DNA of 12,114 nt from DATNNN01 sp035601815 (GTDB lineage Bacteria; Pseudomonadota; Alphaproteobacteria; Rhizobiales; Xanthobacteraceae). Both the position numbers and the translations under genes were made by a program. The DNA is taken from positions 1-12,114 of the forward strand of contig DATNNN010000010.1 of the NCBI GenBank assembly GCA_035601815.1, read 5' to 3'. A model generated the notes under the pieces. It was not told where the DNA came from. It saw only the letters and a list, made by a program, of their open reading frames with translations, and searched no databases. Each line of letters starts with the position of its first letter. The first letter of the stretch is position 1. Positions 6,440 through 12,114 of the stretch are shown here, one piece after another.

Positions 6440-8854
6440 TCACGGGTGCAGGCCGAGCTTGTCCGCCGCCGTCCAGGTGCGCCAATGATCGTGCGGCATC
6501 GCGATGTGGGTCGATCCGAGAAACCGGAAGGCGTCGTTAACCGCATTGGAGAAGCACGGCACGCCGCCCACGTTCGGGCTCTCGCCGACGCCCTTGGCGC
6601 CGATCGGGTGATGCGGCGAGGGCGTGGTCGTGAAGTCGGTCTCCCACTTCGGGGTCTCGACCGCGGTCGGCAGGAAATAGTCGAGCAGCGACGCGGTCGT
6701 CACGTTGCCGTCCTCGTCGTAATGGATCTCCTGGCCCATGGCGATGGCAAAGGCTTCAGTGAGGCCGCCGTGGACCTGGCCTTCGATGATCATCGGATTG
6801 ATGCGGGTGCCGCAGTCGTCGAGCGCATAGAAGCGCCGGATCTTGGTCTCGCCGGTGTCGACGTCGACGTCGACCACGCAGATGTAGGCCCCGAACGGAA
6901 AGGTGAAGTTGGGGGGATCGTAGTAGTTCACCGCCTCGAGCCCCGGCTCCATGCCGGGCGGCACCTTGTTGTAGGCCGCCCAGGCGAGCTCGGTCATGGT
7001 CTTGAAGCGCTCGGGATTGCCCTTCACGCGGAAGCGGTCGATGTCCCACTCGAGATCGTCGTCATGCACCTCGAGCATGAACGCGGCGATCATCTGCGCC
7101 TTGGCCTTGATCTTGCGGCAGGCCATGGCGGTCGCGGCACCGGAAACCGGCGTCGAGCGCGAGCCATAGGTGCCGAGTCCATAGGGGGCGGTGTCCGTAT
7201 TGCCCTCTTCGATGCTGATGTTGTCGGCGGGGAGCCCGAGCTCGGTCGCGATGATCTGGGCGTAGGTGGTCTCGTGACCCTGCCCCTGCGACTTGGTGCC
7301 GAGCCGGCAGATGCCGGTTCCGGTGGGATGGATGCGGATCTCGGCGGAGTCGAACATGGCGATGCCGAGGATGTCGCAGGCGCGCGACGGGCCGGCGCCG
7401 ACGACCTCGGTAAAGAAGACCACGCCAATTCCCATCAGCTCGCGGGTCTCGCCGCGCTTGAAGGCTTCCTGCTTCTTCTTCTGCTCCTCGCGCAGCTTCT
7501 TGTAGCCGACCGCGTCCATCGCCTTCTGCAGGGCCGGATGATAGTCGCCGGAATCGTATTGCCAGCCGAACGCGGAGGTGTAGGGGAATTGCTCCTTGCG
7601 GATGAGATTCTTCATCCGTAGCTCGGCGGGATCCATGTTTAGCTTGGTGGCCAGGATGTCCATGCCGCGCTCGATGGCGTAGGCGGCTTCGGTGACGCGG
7701 AACGAGCAGCGATAGGCGACGCCGCCGGGCGCCTTGTTGGTGTAGACGCCGTCCACCGACACGTGCGCGGTGGGGAAGTCGTAGGCGCCGCTGATGATGC
7801 TGAAGAGGCCGGCCGGCCACTTGGTGGCGTTGGCGCAGGCGTCGAAGGCGCCGTGGTCGGCGATCGTATAGCAGCGTAGCGCGGTCACCTTGCCATCCTT
7901 GGTGGCGGCGATTTCGGTCTGCATGTGGAAGTCGCGCGCGAAGGCCGTGGTCGAGAGGTTCTCGATGCGGTCCTCGACCCACTTCACCGGCCGCCCGGTC
8001 ACGATCGAGGCGACGATGGCGCAGATGTAGCCGGAATAGGCGCCGACCTTGTTGCCGAAGCCGCCGCCAATGTCGGGCGCGATCACGTGAATCTTGTGCT
8101 CGGGAATCTTCGAGATCAGCGAGGCCACGGTGCGGATGACGTGCGGCGCCTGGAACGTGCCCCACAGCGTCAGCTCGCCCTTGATCTTGTCGAAGGAGGC
8201 GACGCACTGGCAGGTCTCGAGCGGGCACGGATGCACGCGCGGATAGACGATCATCTCGTTGATCGTCACGTCCGCCTTCTTGAAGGCCGCGTCGGTCGCG
8301 TCCTTGTCGCCCGCCTGCCAGTTGAAGACGTGGTTGTAGTGCTTGCGCTTGCCGTGGGCGCCCTCGGTCTTGTCCTTGATGTCCTCGCGGATCACCGGGG
8401 CCTTCGCATCCATGGCCTTGAGCGGATCGACGTTGACGGGCAGCGGCTCGTACTCGACCTCGACCAGTTCGGCGGCGTCGGCGGCGGTGTAGCGATCCTC
8501 GGCGATGGCGAAGGCGACCTCCTGGTTCTGAAACAGCACCTTGCCGTCGGCCAGCACCATCTGCACGTCGCCGGCGAGCGTAGGCATCCAGGCGAGGTTC
8601 ACGGTCTTCAACGTTTCCGCCGTCAGAACGGCGACGACGCCGGGCAAGGCCGCGGCCTTCGTTGTGTCGATCTTCTTGACGCGGGCGTGGGCGTGCGGCG
8701 AGCGCGTGAAGTCGCCGTACAGCATCCCCGGCAGCTTCAGGTCGTCGACGTAGTTGCCCTTGCCCTGAACGAAACGAATGTCCTCGACGCGCTTCCGCTT
8801 GCAGCCCATTCCCTGCAGGGCGTCGGTGCGTTGCTCTTTGGTTAGCTCGCTCAT
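6440..8854 (-). CDS. coxL: CoxL, large (molybdenum-copper) subunit of form I aerobic CO dehydrogenase
   Basis: CoxL binds the molybdopterin cytosine dinucleotide cofactor and the copper ion of the CuSMo centre where CO is oxidised to CO2. The 804-residue protein is nearly the length of the Oligotropha enzyme (809), with a constant five-residue offset. The form I active-site loop AYRCSFR lies at 380-386; Cys383 corresponds to the copper ligand Cys388. Other cofactor and active-site stretches are GTFQAPHV (232-239, Gln235), IGGGFGNK (262-269), KSQGQGHETTYAQI (521-534), GTYGSRSTP (561-569) and GAKGVGESP (752-760), with Glu758 matching the catalytic Glu763. The ATG at 8854 overlaps the coxS stop by four bases and has AGGAGG seven bases upstream. 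An open frame continuing further upstream is antisense-like noise across coxS. The motif rules out the form II (AYRGAGR) class. Confidence 0.98.
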   Translation of the reverse strand: MSELTKEQRTDALQGMGCKRKRVEDIRFVQGKGNYVDDLKLPGMLYGDFTRSPHAHARVKKIDTTKAAALPGVVAVLTAETLKTVNLAWMPTLAGDVQMVLADGKVLFQNQEVAFAIAEDRYTAADAAELVEVEYEPLPVNVDPLKAMDAKAPVIREDIKDKTEGAHGKRKHYNHVFNWQAGDKDATDAAFKKADVTINEMIVYPRVHPCPLETCQCVASFDKIKGELTLWGTFQAPHVIRTVASLISKIPEHKIHVIAPDIGGGFGNKVGAYSGYICAIVASIVTGRPVKWVEDRIENLSTTAFARDFHMQTEIAATKDGKVTALRCYTIADHGAFDACANATKWPAGLFSIISGAYDFPTAHVSVDGVYTNKAPGGVAYRCSFRVTEAAYAIERGMDILATKLNMDPAELRMKNLIRKEQFPYTSAFGWQYDSGDYHPALQKAMDAVGYKKLREEQKKKQEAFKRGETRELMGIGVVFFTEVVGAGPSRACDILGIAMFDSAEIRIHPTGTGICRLGTKSQGQGHETTYAQIIATELGLPADNISIEEGNTDTAPYGLGTYGSRSTPVSGAATAMACRKIKAKAQMIAAFMLEVHDDDLEWDIDRFRVKGNPERFKTMTELAWAAYNKVPPGMEPGLEAVNYYDPPNFTFPFGAYICVVDVDVDTGETKIRRFYALDDCGTRINPMIIEGQVHGGLTEAFAIAMGQEIHYDEDGNVTTASLLDYFLPTAVETPKWETDFTTTPSPHHPIGAKGVGESPNVGGVPCFSNAVNDAFRFLGSTHIAMPHDHWRTWTAADKLGLHP

Positions 8855-9351
8855 TCGGCGGCCTCCTGGAAGGTTTTGCCCTGCAACTTGGCGGCGGCGT
8901 ATTGGATCGCCTTCACGATGTTCTGGTAGCCGGTGCAGCGGCACAGATTGCCGGAAATGCCGAAGCGGATCTCTTCCTCGGTCGGGTTGGCGTTCTCCTG
9001 CAGCAGCCGATAGGCGCGCGTGATCATGCCGGGGGTGCAGAATCCGCACTGCAGCCCGTGCATCTCGCGGAAGCCTTCCTGCAGCGCGTGCAGCGTGCCG
9101 TCGGCCGCCGCCATGCCCTCGATGGTGATGATGTCGGCGCCGTTCGCCTGCACCGCGAACACGGTGCACGACTTCACCGACTTGCCGTCGAGGTCCACCG
9201 TGCAGGCGCCACAGTGGCTGGTGTCGCAGCCGATGTGCGGGCCGGTGAGGCTCAACTGCTCGCGCAGGAAGTGAATGAGCAAGGTGCGCGGCTCGACCAA
9301 AGCCTCGACCGCCTTGCCATTCACCTTCATCGCGACTTGGGATTTGGCCAT
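8851..9351 (-). CDS. coxS: CoxS, small 2Fe-2S subunit of CO dehydrogenase
   Basis: CoxS passes electrons from the molybdenum-copper site to FAD through two 2Fe-2S clusters. The protein has 166 residues, the same as Oligotropha CoxS. The plant-type ferredoxin domain supplies Cys42, Cys47, Cys50 and Cys62 (GCDTSHCGAC, then SC). The all-helical C-terminal domain supplies Cys102, Cys105, Cys137 and Cys139 (QCGFCTPG and LCRCTGYQN). All eight ligands are present. An in-frame GTG at 9372 would add seven residues, but the ATG at 9351 is preferred: AGGAG lies seven bases ahead and the length then matches the family. It begins 10 bp after coxM and overlaps coxL by four bases. Confidence 0.98.
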   Translation of the reverse strand: MAKSQVAMKVNGKAVEALVEPRTLLIHFLREQLSLTGPHIGCDTSHCGACTVDLDGKSVKSCTVFAVQANGADIITIEGMAAADGTLHALQEGFREMHGLQCGFCTPGMITRAYRLLQENANPTEEEIRFGISGNLCRCTGYQNIVKAIQYAAAKLQGKTFQEAAE

Positions 9352-9358
9352 AGGCGGA

Positions 9359-9363
9359 CTCCT
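9359..9363 (-). promoter_or_regulatory. Ribosome binding site of coxS
   Basis: Minus-strand AGGAG overlaps the coxM TAG stop and stands seven bases before the ATG at 9351. It supports this start over the GTG at 9372 and suggests coupling of coxM and coxS translation. Confidence 0.8.
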
Positions 9364-10225
9364 ACTTCGCACGCGACTTGGCGCGGGCGAGCGCCCGCGT
9401 CAGCATCACGCCTGCCATCTTGGTGCGGTATTGCGCCGGCCCCCGGTTGTCGGAGGCGGGCGAGGTGATCGCCTCGGCGGCGGCGACCGCCTTCTTCACG
9501 GTCGCGGCGTCGAGCGCCGAGCCGACGAGCATCTTCGCCGCCTTGTCGGCCCATAGTGGCGTATCGCCGACGTTGGTGAGGCCGATCGAGCATTCGGCGA
9601 CCTTGCCGCCGCTGATCTTCAAGATCACCGCAGCGGCGGCGGTGGCGTAGTCGCCGATCTTGCGCTTGAGCTTCTCGTAGGCGTAGCCGTGGCCGGCGGG
9701 CGGCGCCGGAATGCGAATGGCGGTGACGATCTCGCCCTGCTTGAGCGCCGTGACGTAGGTGCCCTGGTAGAACTCGCGGGCGGCAACCTTGCGATCTCCG
9801 GTCTTGCCGGTCAGCTGGTAGGTCGCGCCCAGGCACATCATCAGCGCCGGCATGTCGTTGCCCGGGTCGCCGTTCGCCACGTTGCCGCCCAGTGTGCCGA
9901 CGTAGCGCACCTGCGGGTCGGCGATGACCAGCGCCGCCTCGCGCAGGATCGGAATCTTCGATTTGATGAGATCGGAGCCGATCAATTCGTGCTGCGTCGT
10001 CATGGCGCCGATCACGATGTCGCCGCCGTCAGCGCGAATTCCCTTCAGGTCGGCCACCCCGGCGAGATCGACGAGGTGCTCGGGCGTGGCGAGTCTCAGC
10101 TTCATCATCGGAATGAGGCTGTGCCCGCCGGCGAGCGGCCGCGCCTCCTCGCCGAGATCGGCGAGCAGGGCCACGGCTTCCTTGATGGATTTCGGACGGT
10201 GATAGTCGAAAGACCCAGGTATCAC
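9362..10225 (-). CDS. coxM: CoxM, medium FAD-binding subunit of CO dehydrogenase
   Basis: CoxM carries the FAD that receives electrons from the iron-sulfur subunit and hands them to the respiratory chain. The 287-residue protein is one residue shorter than Oligotropha CoxM (288). The two flavin-binding glycine motifs are at the expected places: AGGHS (32-36) and TLGGN (111-115), the second within ADPQVRYVGTLGGNVANGDP. The KLKRKIGDYA stretch near 195 and the PAQYRTKMAGVMLTRAL stretch at the C-terminus are typical of the CO dehydrogenase flavoprotein C-terminal domain. Translation starts at GTG (10225), giving MIPGSFDYHRP, because GGGAGG lies five bases upstream; an upstream in-frame start at 10333 would add 36 residues unlike the family. 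It is the first structural gene after the coxC gap. The M-S-L order is that of form I clusters. Confidence 0.97.
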   Translation of the reverse strand: MIPGSFDYHRPKSIKEAVALLADLGEEARPLAGGHSLIPMMKLRLATPEHLVDLAGVADLKGIRADGGDIVIGAMTTQHELIGSDLIKSKIPILREAALVIADPQVRYVGTLGGNVANGDPGNDMPALMMCLGATYQLTGKTGDRKVAAREFYQGTYVTALKQGEIVTAIRIPAPPAGHGYAYEKLKRKIGDYATAAAAVILKISGGKVAECSIGLTNVGDTPLWADKAAKMLVGSALDAATVKKAVAAAEAITSPASDNRGPAQYRTKMAGVMLTRALARAKSRAK

Positions 10226-10230
10226 GCGCG

Positions 10231-10236
10231 CCTCCC
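10231..10236 (-). promoter_or_regulatory. Ribosome binding site of coxM
   Basis: Minus-strand GGGAGG stands five bases ahead of the GTG at 10225. It settles the use of this non-ATG start, which also reproduces the family's conserved N-terminus. Confidence 0.88.
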
Positions 10237-10307
10237 GATCCTGCGTAAGGAAACTTTGGCGGACTGTGCATTGCAGCAGCAAGGTGCGGTGCATGAGCCG
10301 CGCGAAC

Positions 10308-10360
10308 ACGCACGAATGGCGAGGAGGCTGCACGAATTGCGGAGGGCTTGCACCAATTGC
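10308..10360 (-). repeat. Three 13-bp direct repeats at 20-bp spacing, candidate LytTR operator
   Basis: On the minus strand the units are GCAATTGGTGCAA (10360-10348), GCAATTCGTGCAG (10340-10328) and GCCATTCGTGCGT (10320-10308). The core ATTSGTGC recurs at exactly 20-bp intervals. LytTR domains bind short direct repeats about two helical turns apart, and the product of the gene just upstream, CoxC, ends in a LytTR domain. Each unit contains TTnnnG, which I recall as the repeat motif reported for the CO-responsive LytTR regulator RcoM; that recall needs checking. A weaker fourth copy (minus CTCATGCAC) may follow near 10290-10298. Confidence 0.7.
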
Positions 10361-10378
10361 GTCAGAATTACTGACGCA
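10358..10378. repeat. Perfect interrupted palindrome upstream of coxM
   Basis: TGCGTCAG and CTGACGCA form perfect 8-bp arms around a 5-base AT-only centre. It shares three bases with the first direct repeat, so a dimeric regulator bound here would contact or compete with a protein on the repeats. There is no T-tract, so a terminator role is unlikely. Confidence 0.6.
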
Positions 10379-10393
10379 CCTGATCGGCCCGGT

Positions 10394-10420
10394 GGCCCTT
10401 CGCGCTCATCAACGAAGGCC
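10394..10420 (-). other. Imperfect hairpin just after coxC
   Basis: Arms GGCCTTCG and CGAAGGGCC (minus strand) pair with one bulged base around a 10-base loop, beginning 8 bp after the coxC stop. No T-tract follows, so it may slow or partly stop readthrough from coxC into coxM, or stabilise the coxC mRNA end. Confidence 0.35.
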
Positions 10421-10428
10421 TTTCGCGG

Positions 10429-11697
10429 CTATTGCGATGCGAAGCGGCGGCGGAGCGCGCCACTGGATTCTCTTCCGGTGATCGCGGCGACCTGGGACTT
10501 CAGCCAGCCGACACGGCTGCGGCTGACGGGAACCGGATAATGATGCAGGGCATCCATCTCGACCATTTCGCTGTCACCGGACCGCTTATACCCAACGACG
10601 CGCTCGATGTTGACGATATGACTGCGGTGAACACGCACAAACCGATTGTTGTCCAGCCGCGATTCGACGTCGCCGATGGCGAGCGGACAAAAAAGCTTGT
10701 CGTTTCCGTTGAAGATGTAGGTGTAGTGCGCGTTGGCGTGGATCGCGACCACGTCCTCCACGGCGACGAAATGCGTGGCGCCGTCACGCTCGACCGGAAG
10801 ATGGCGCGCGAAGCGCAGTGGCGCGGCACCGGTGCCGCCGATCGGCGCATGGGTTCCTTGCCCGAGTTCTGGACTATCGCCACGGATTCCGGCCGCCGCC
10901 GCGACGGTGAGCGCCTCCCCTATCCCGGCCATCTGCATCGGTATCCGATCGGCCAGCACGCCCTGAATGGGAGCGGAGGCGAGTCGCCGGTGATCCGGCA
11001 CAAGGATCAGGAAAAATATTCCGGAAATGCAAAATGCGACGACAGCCACGACGATCGCGAGGAGGTCGATGGAAAGCACGGGTGCTCCCACGAGCGCCAT
11101 CGCGTGCGGAAACAGCGTGACCCCCTCCATCGCCGTGTAGTGCATGCCGGAAACGGCAATGCCGAAGGCGATCGCCGACAGGATTAGCGGCAGACGCCGT
11201 CCCTGGCCAGTCGCCAGCCACAGGGTCAAACCGGACGCCGCGATGGCGACGGCCATGCTCGATGCGACGTAGGCGCTCGCGTGCACCATGTGCGCGCTCG
11301 CATGCAACGCGGTCATGCCGATGTAGTGCATCGAGAAGATCCCGCCTCCCATCAGGCAGGAGGAAAGGGTAAGGCGGACCAACGTAAGCGGTCCGGAACT
11401 CGTGGCCTGGACCGCCGCGCCGACGACGATGACACAAACAAGAAAGGACAGGAGTGTCGGAAACACCAAGTAGTCGACCGGGAAAGGCAATCGCGCGGCC
11501 AGCATTCCGACAAAGTGCATGGCCCAAATCGCAACCGCGAGCGAGAAGGCCGCTCCTGCCAGCAGCAAGCGTCGGCGCATTCCGGTGGCGTCGCCGATCT
11601 GCACGGCCAGGCTCAAGCCGACATAGGCGCCCTGGACCGCCATCACGATCGAGAGCAAGACAAGCCACGGCTCGTAGGTCACCCGCATCGCCGTCAT
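10429..11697 (-). CDS. coxC: CoxC, MHYT-domain membrane sensor with C-terminal LytTR DNA-binding domain
   Basis: The 422-residue protein combines a seven-helix MHYT sensor with a LytTR DNA-binding domain, the architecture of CoxC and CoxH in Oligotropha. Hydrophobic segments lie near 11-33, 45-67, 76-98, 110-130, 140-163, 170-192 and 208-232. The repeated MHYT motif appears as MHFVGM (60-65), MHYIGM (123-128) and MHYTAM (185-190); these residues are proposed to hold a metal, perhaps copper, that senses a diatomic gas such as CO, O2 or NO. After a linker (about 236-296) the LytTR domain (298-405) shows HFVAVEDVVAIHANAHYTYI (309-328) and the family hallmark RFVRVHRSHIVNI (352-364). Its position upstream of coxMSL favours CoxC over CoxH. 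ATG at 11697 is given; an ATG at 11688, better placed relative to AAGGA, is a reasonable alternative. Confidence 0.92.
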   Translation of the reverse strand: MTAMRVTYEPWLVLLSIVMAVQGAYVGLSLAVQIGDATGMRRRLLLAGAAFSLAVAIWAMHFVGMLAARLPFPVDYLVFPTLLSFLVCVIVVGAAVQATSSGPLTLVRLTLSSCLMGGGIFSMHYIGMTALHASAHMVHASAYVASSMAVAIAASGLTLWLATGQGRRLPLILSAIAFGIAVSGMHYTAMEGVTLFPHAMALVGAPVLSIDLLAIVVAVVAFCISGIFFLILVPDHRRLASAPIQGVLADRIPMQMAGIGEALTVAAAAGIRGDSPELGQGTHAPIGGTGAAPLRFARHLPVERDGATHFVAVEDVVAIHANAHYTYIFNGNDKLFCPLAIGDVESRLDNNRFVRVHRSHIVNIERVVGYKRSGDSEMVEMDALHHYPVPVSRSRVGWLKSQVAAITGRESSGALRRRFASQ

Positions 11698-11725
11698 TTC
11701 CTTATCGGCACGCGACGGTCTTCTC

Positions 11726-11751
11726 GGGTGGCGTATTTTTGTCGTCCACCC
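11726..11751. repeat. Inverted repeat in the coxC leader
   Basis: GGGTGG (11726-11731) and CCACCC (11746-11751) are exact complements around a 14-base AT-rich centre; two inner C-G pairs can add to the stem if one T is bulged. It lies about 30 bp upstream of the coxC start and could be an operator or leader hairpin. Confidence 0.35.
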
Positions 11752-11766
11752 TGGAATAACTATAAA
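11739..11766 (+). promoter_or_regulatory. Sigma70-like promoter on the plus strand
   Basis: TTGTCG (11739-11744) and TATAAA (11761-11766) are separated by 16 bases, a good match to the housekeeping promoter pattern and unusual in this GC-rich window. It points away from coxC towards the terminator at 11934-11962, with no recognisable protein gene in between. Confidence 0.4.
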
Positions 11767-11772
11767 TGAGGT

Positions 11773-11962
11773 TCAGGCTAAGGCCGAGATACCCCGGCAA
11801 TCTTTTTCGGCGGCCTCAGGCCCGCCGCAGATCAAGCATCTGCGGGCGGTGCGGCCATCGCCCGGCCGGACGAGGACCGCAAACGAGGCGGAGTCACGGT
11901 TCCCCGCTCGGATGCGCGCAGGCGAGTCAAGAAGGGGCGCATATGTGCGTCCCTATTTTTTT
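11773..11962 (+). ncRNA. Candidate small non-coding RNA (hypothetical)
   Basis: A plus-strand transcript starting just after the promoter-like element and ending at the terminator would be about 190 nt. It would contain a strong hairpin at 11822-11849 (perfect 8-bp core CCGCAGAT/ATCTGCGG, 5-base loop, three more pairs past a bulged G) and possible pairing of AGGCC near 11780-11784 with GGCCT near 11814-11818. Small open frames here look spurious and run through the terminator. It matches no RNA family I recognise. The 5' end is inferred from the promoter only. Confidence 0.28.
11934..11962 (+). terminator. Rho-independent terminator on the plus strand
   Basis: GGGGCGCA and TGCGTCCC form an 8-bp stem with one G-U pair and a TATG loop, followed by TA and seven T residues. 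Both the G-U pair (an A-C mismatch on the other strand) and the T-run favour the plus strand. It abuts the stop codon of the minus-strand gene ending at 11961, for which the same hairpin would have only a weak TTCTT tract. Confidence 0.65.
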
Positions 11963-12114
11963 AAGCGTGGCCGATGGCCTCAACGTTGCGCGGCTCAGGG
12001 CGCTGCAAACGGTCGCACACATGCCAAAGTTCGCCGAATATTCCGAATAGTTGCGGGTCCTCGATTGTCTCGAAAATGCTGTTGATCGTCTGATGGTCGC
12101 TCGCGTCTTGGTTC
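11961..12114 (-). CDS. C-terminal part of a protein of unknown function
   Basis: Only the last 50 residues are visible; the gene starts beyond the right edge. The open frame runs from the edge to TAA at 11961-11963. It has a balanced amino-acid make-up with alternating hydrophobic and charged residues, for example QTINSIFETIEDPQLFGIF followed by GELWHVCDRLQRPEPRN, which looks like an alpha-helical protein end and not antisense noise. I do not recognise the family. In Oligotropha the gene before coxC is coxB, so CoxB is a positional possibility that I cannot support by sequence. Codons such as CTA, ATA and GGA are commoner here than in the cox genes, hinting at a different codon regime. The terminator-like hairpin follows the stop at once. 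Confidence 0.55.
   Translation of the reverse strand, partial: NQDASDHQTINSIFETIEDPQLFGIFGELWHVCDRLQRPEPRNVEAIGHA

Larger units (their letters stand above)
10226..10428 (-). promoter_or_regulatory. coxC-coxM intergenic regulatory region
   Basis: This 203-bp stretch separates the putative sensor-regulator from the first structural gene and carries several cis elements. In the direction of transcription it holds an imperfect hairpin (10394-10420), a perfect interrupted palindrome (10358-10378), three direct repeats (10308-10360) and then about 80 bp leading to the coxM ribosome binding site. This is the natural place for a CO-inducible coxM promoter. I see no convincing sigma70 or sigma54 core promoter, which fits an activator-dependent promoter but does not prove one. 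Confidence 0.65.
11698..11960. promoter_or_regulatory. Intergenic region upstream of coxC
   Basis: This 263-bp stretch should hold the coxC promoter on the minus strand. I cannot pick it with confidence; minus-strand TATAGT near 11762 is a possible -10 without a good -35. The strand facing away from coxC has a better promoter-like pair and ends in an intrinsic terminator, listed separately. I did not find a copy of the 20-bp-spaced repeats seen before coxM. Confidence 0.45.

Noticed and set aside
5549..7621. Plus-strand open frame of 690 codons across coxD and coxL
   Set aside because: It is antisense to coxD and coxL, whose motifs are unmistakable. Its Arg/Asp/Val/Leu-rich composition is that of a high-GC reverse-frame shadow.
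8855..9169. N-terminal extension of coxL to give a 909-residue protein
   Set aside because: The extension is out-of-frame coxS sequence. The ATG at 8854 has AGGAGG at good spacing and restores the family length and N-terminus.
10226..10333. Upstream in-frame start for coxM adding 36 residues
   Set aside because: The GTG at 10225 has GGGAGG five bases upstream and gives the conserved N-terminus; the extension runs through the repeat region.
11766..12050. Plus-strand open frame of 94 codons at the right end
   Set aside because: It reads through the intrinsic terminator, is Arg-rich and is partly antisense to the more protein-like minus-strand frame ending at 11961.

Overview
The window reads as chromosomal DNA from a high-GC alphaproteobacterium, most likely a Hyphomicrobiales member close to Oligotropha/Afipia or Bradyrhizobium. 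This rests on the base composition, Shine-Dalgarno-led overlapping genes, and the close likeness (compared from memory) of the central proteins to the CO dehydrogenase of Oligotropha carboxidovorans. No database search was possible.

The core is a minus-strand carbon monoxide oxidation operon, read from right to left. coxC (10429-11697) encodes a membrane MHYT sensor with a LytTR DNA-binding domain. A 203-bp regulatory gap follows, then coxM (FAD subunit, 9362-10225), coxS (2Fe-2S subunit, 8851-9351), coxL (molybdenum-copper subunit, 6440-8854), coxD (AAA+ ATPase, 5489-6370), coxE (VWA protein, 4275-5477) and coxF (XdhC-like, 3445-4278). CoxL carries the form I motif AYRCSFR, so this should be a true CO dehydrogenase and not a form II paralogue. 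CoxM, CoxS and CoxL would form the enzyme. CoxD, CoxE and CoxF are the expected maturation set for the CuSMo centre. CoxC is the probable regulator. coxG, coxH, coxI and coxK, which follow coxF in Oligotropha, are not present here.

The non-coding DNA is informative. The coxC-coxM gap holds three direct repeats spaced exactly 20 bp apart, the layout expected of a LytTR-family operator, and a perfect 8-bp-arm palindrome overlapping the first repeat. The coxL-coxD gap holds three successive potential hairpins. Upstream of coxC, a plus-strand stretch with a sigma70-like promoter at one end and a strong intrinsic terminator at the other may encode a small RNA.

The left flank has a partial minus-strand YeiH-type membrane transporter (1-438), a divergent plus-strand IclR regulator (615-1433), and a convergent minus-strand CYTH-CHAD protein (1466-3139) downstream of the cox operon across about 305 bp without a convincing gene. 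At the right edge a minus-strand gene of unknown function ends at 11961; only its last 50 residues are visible.
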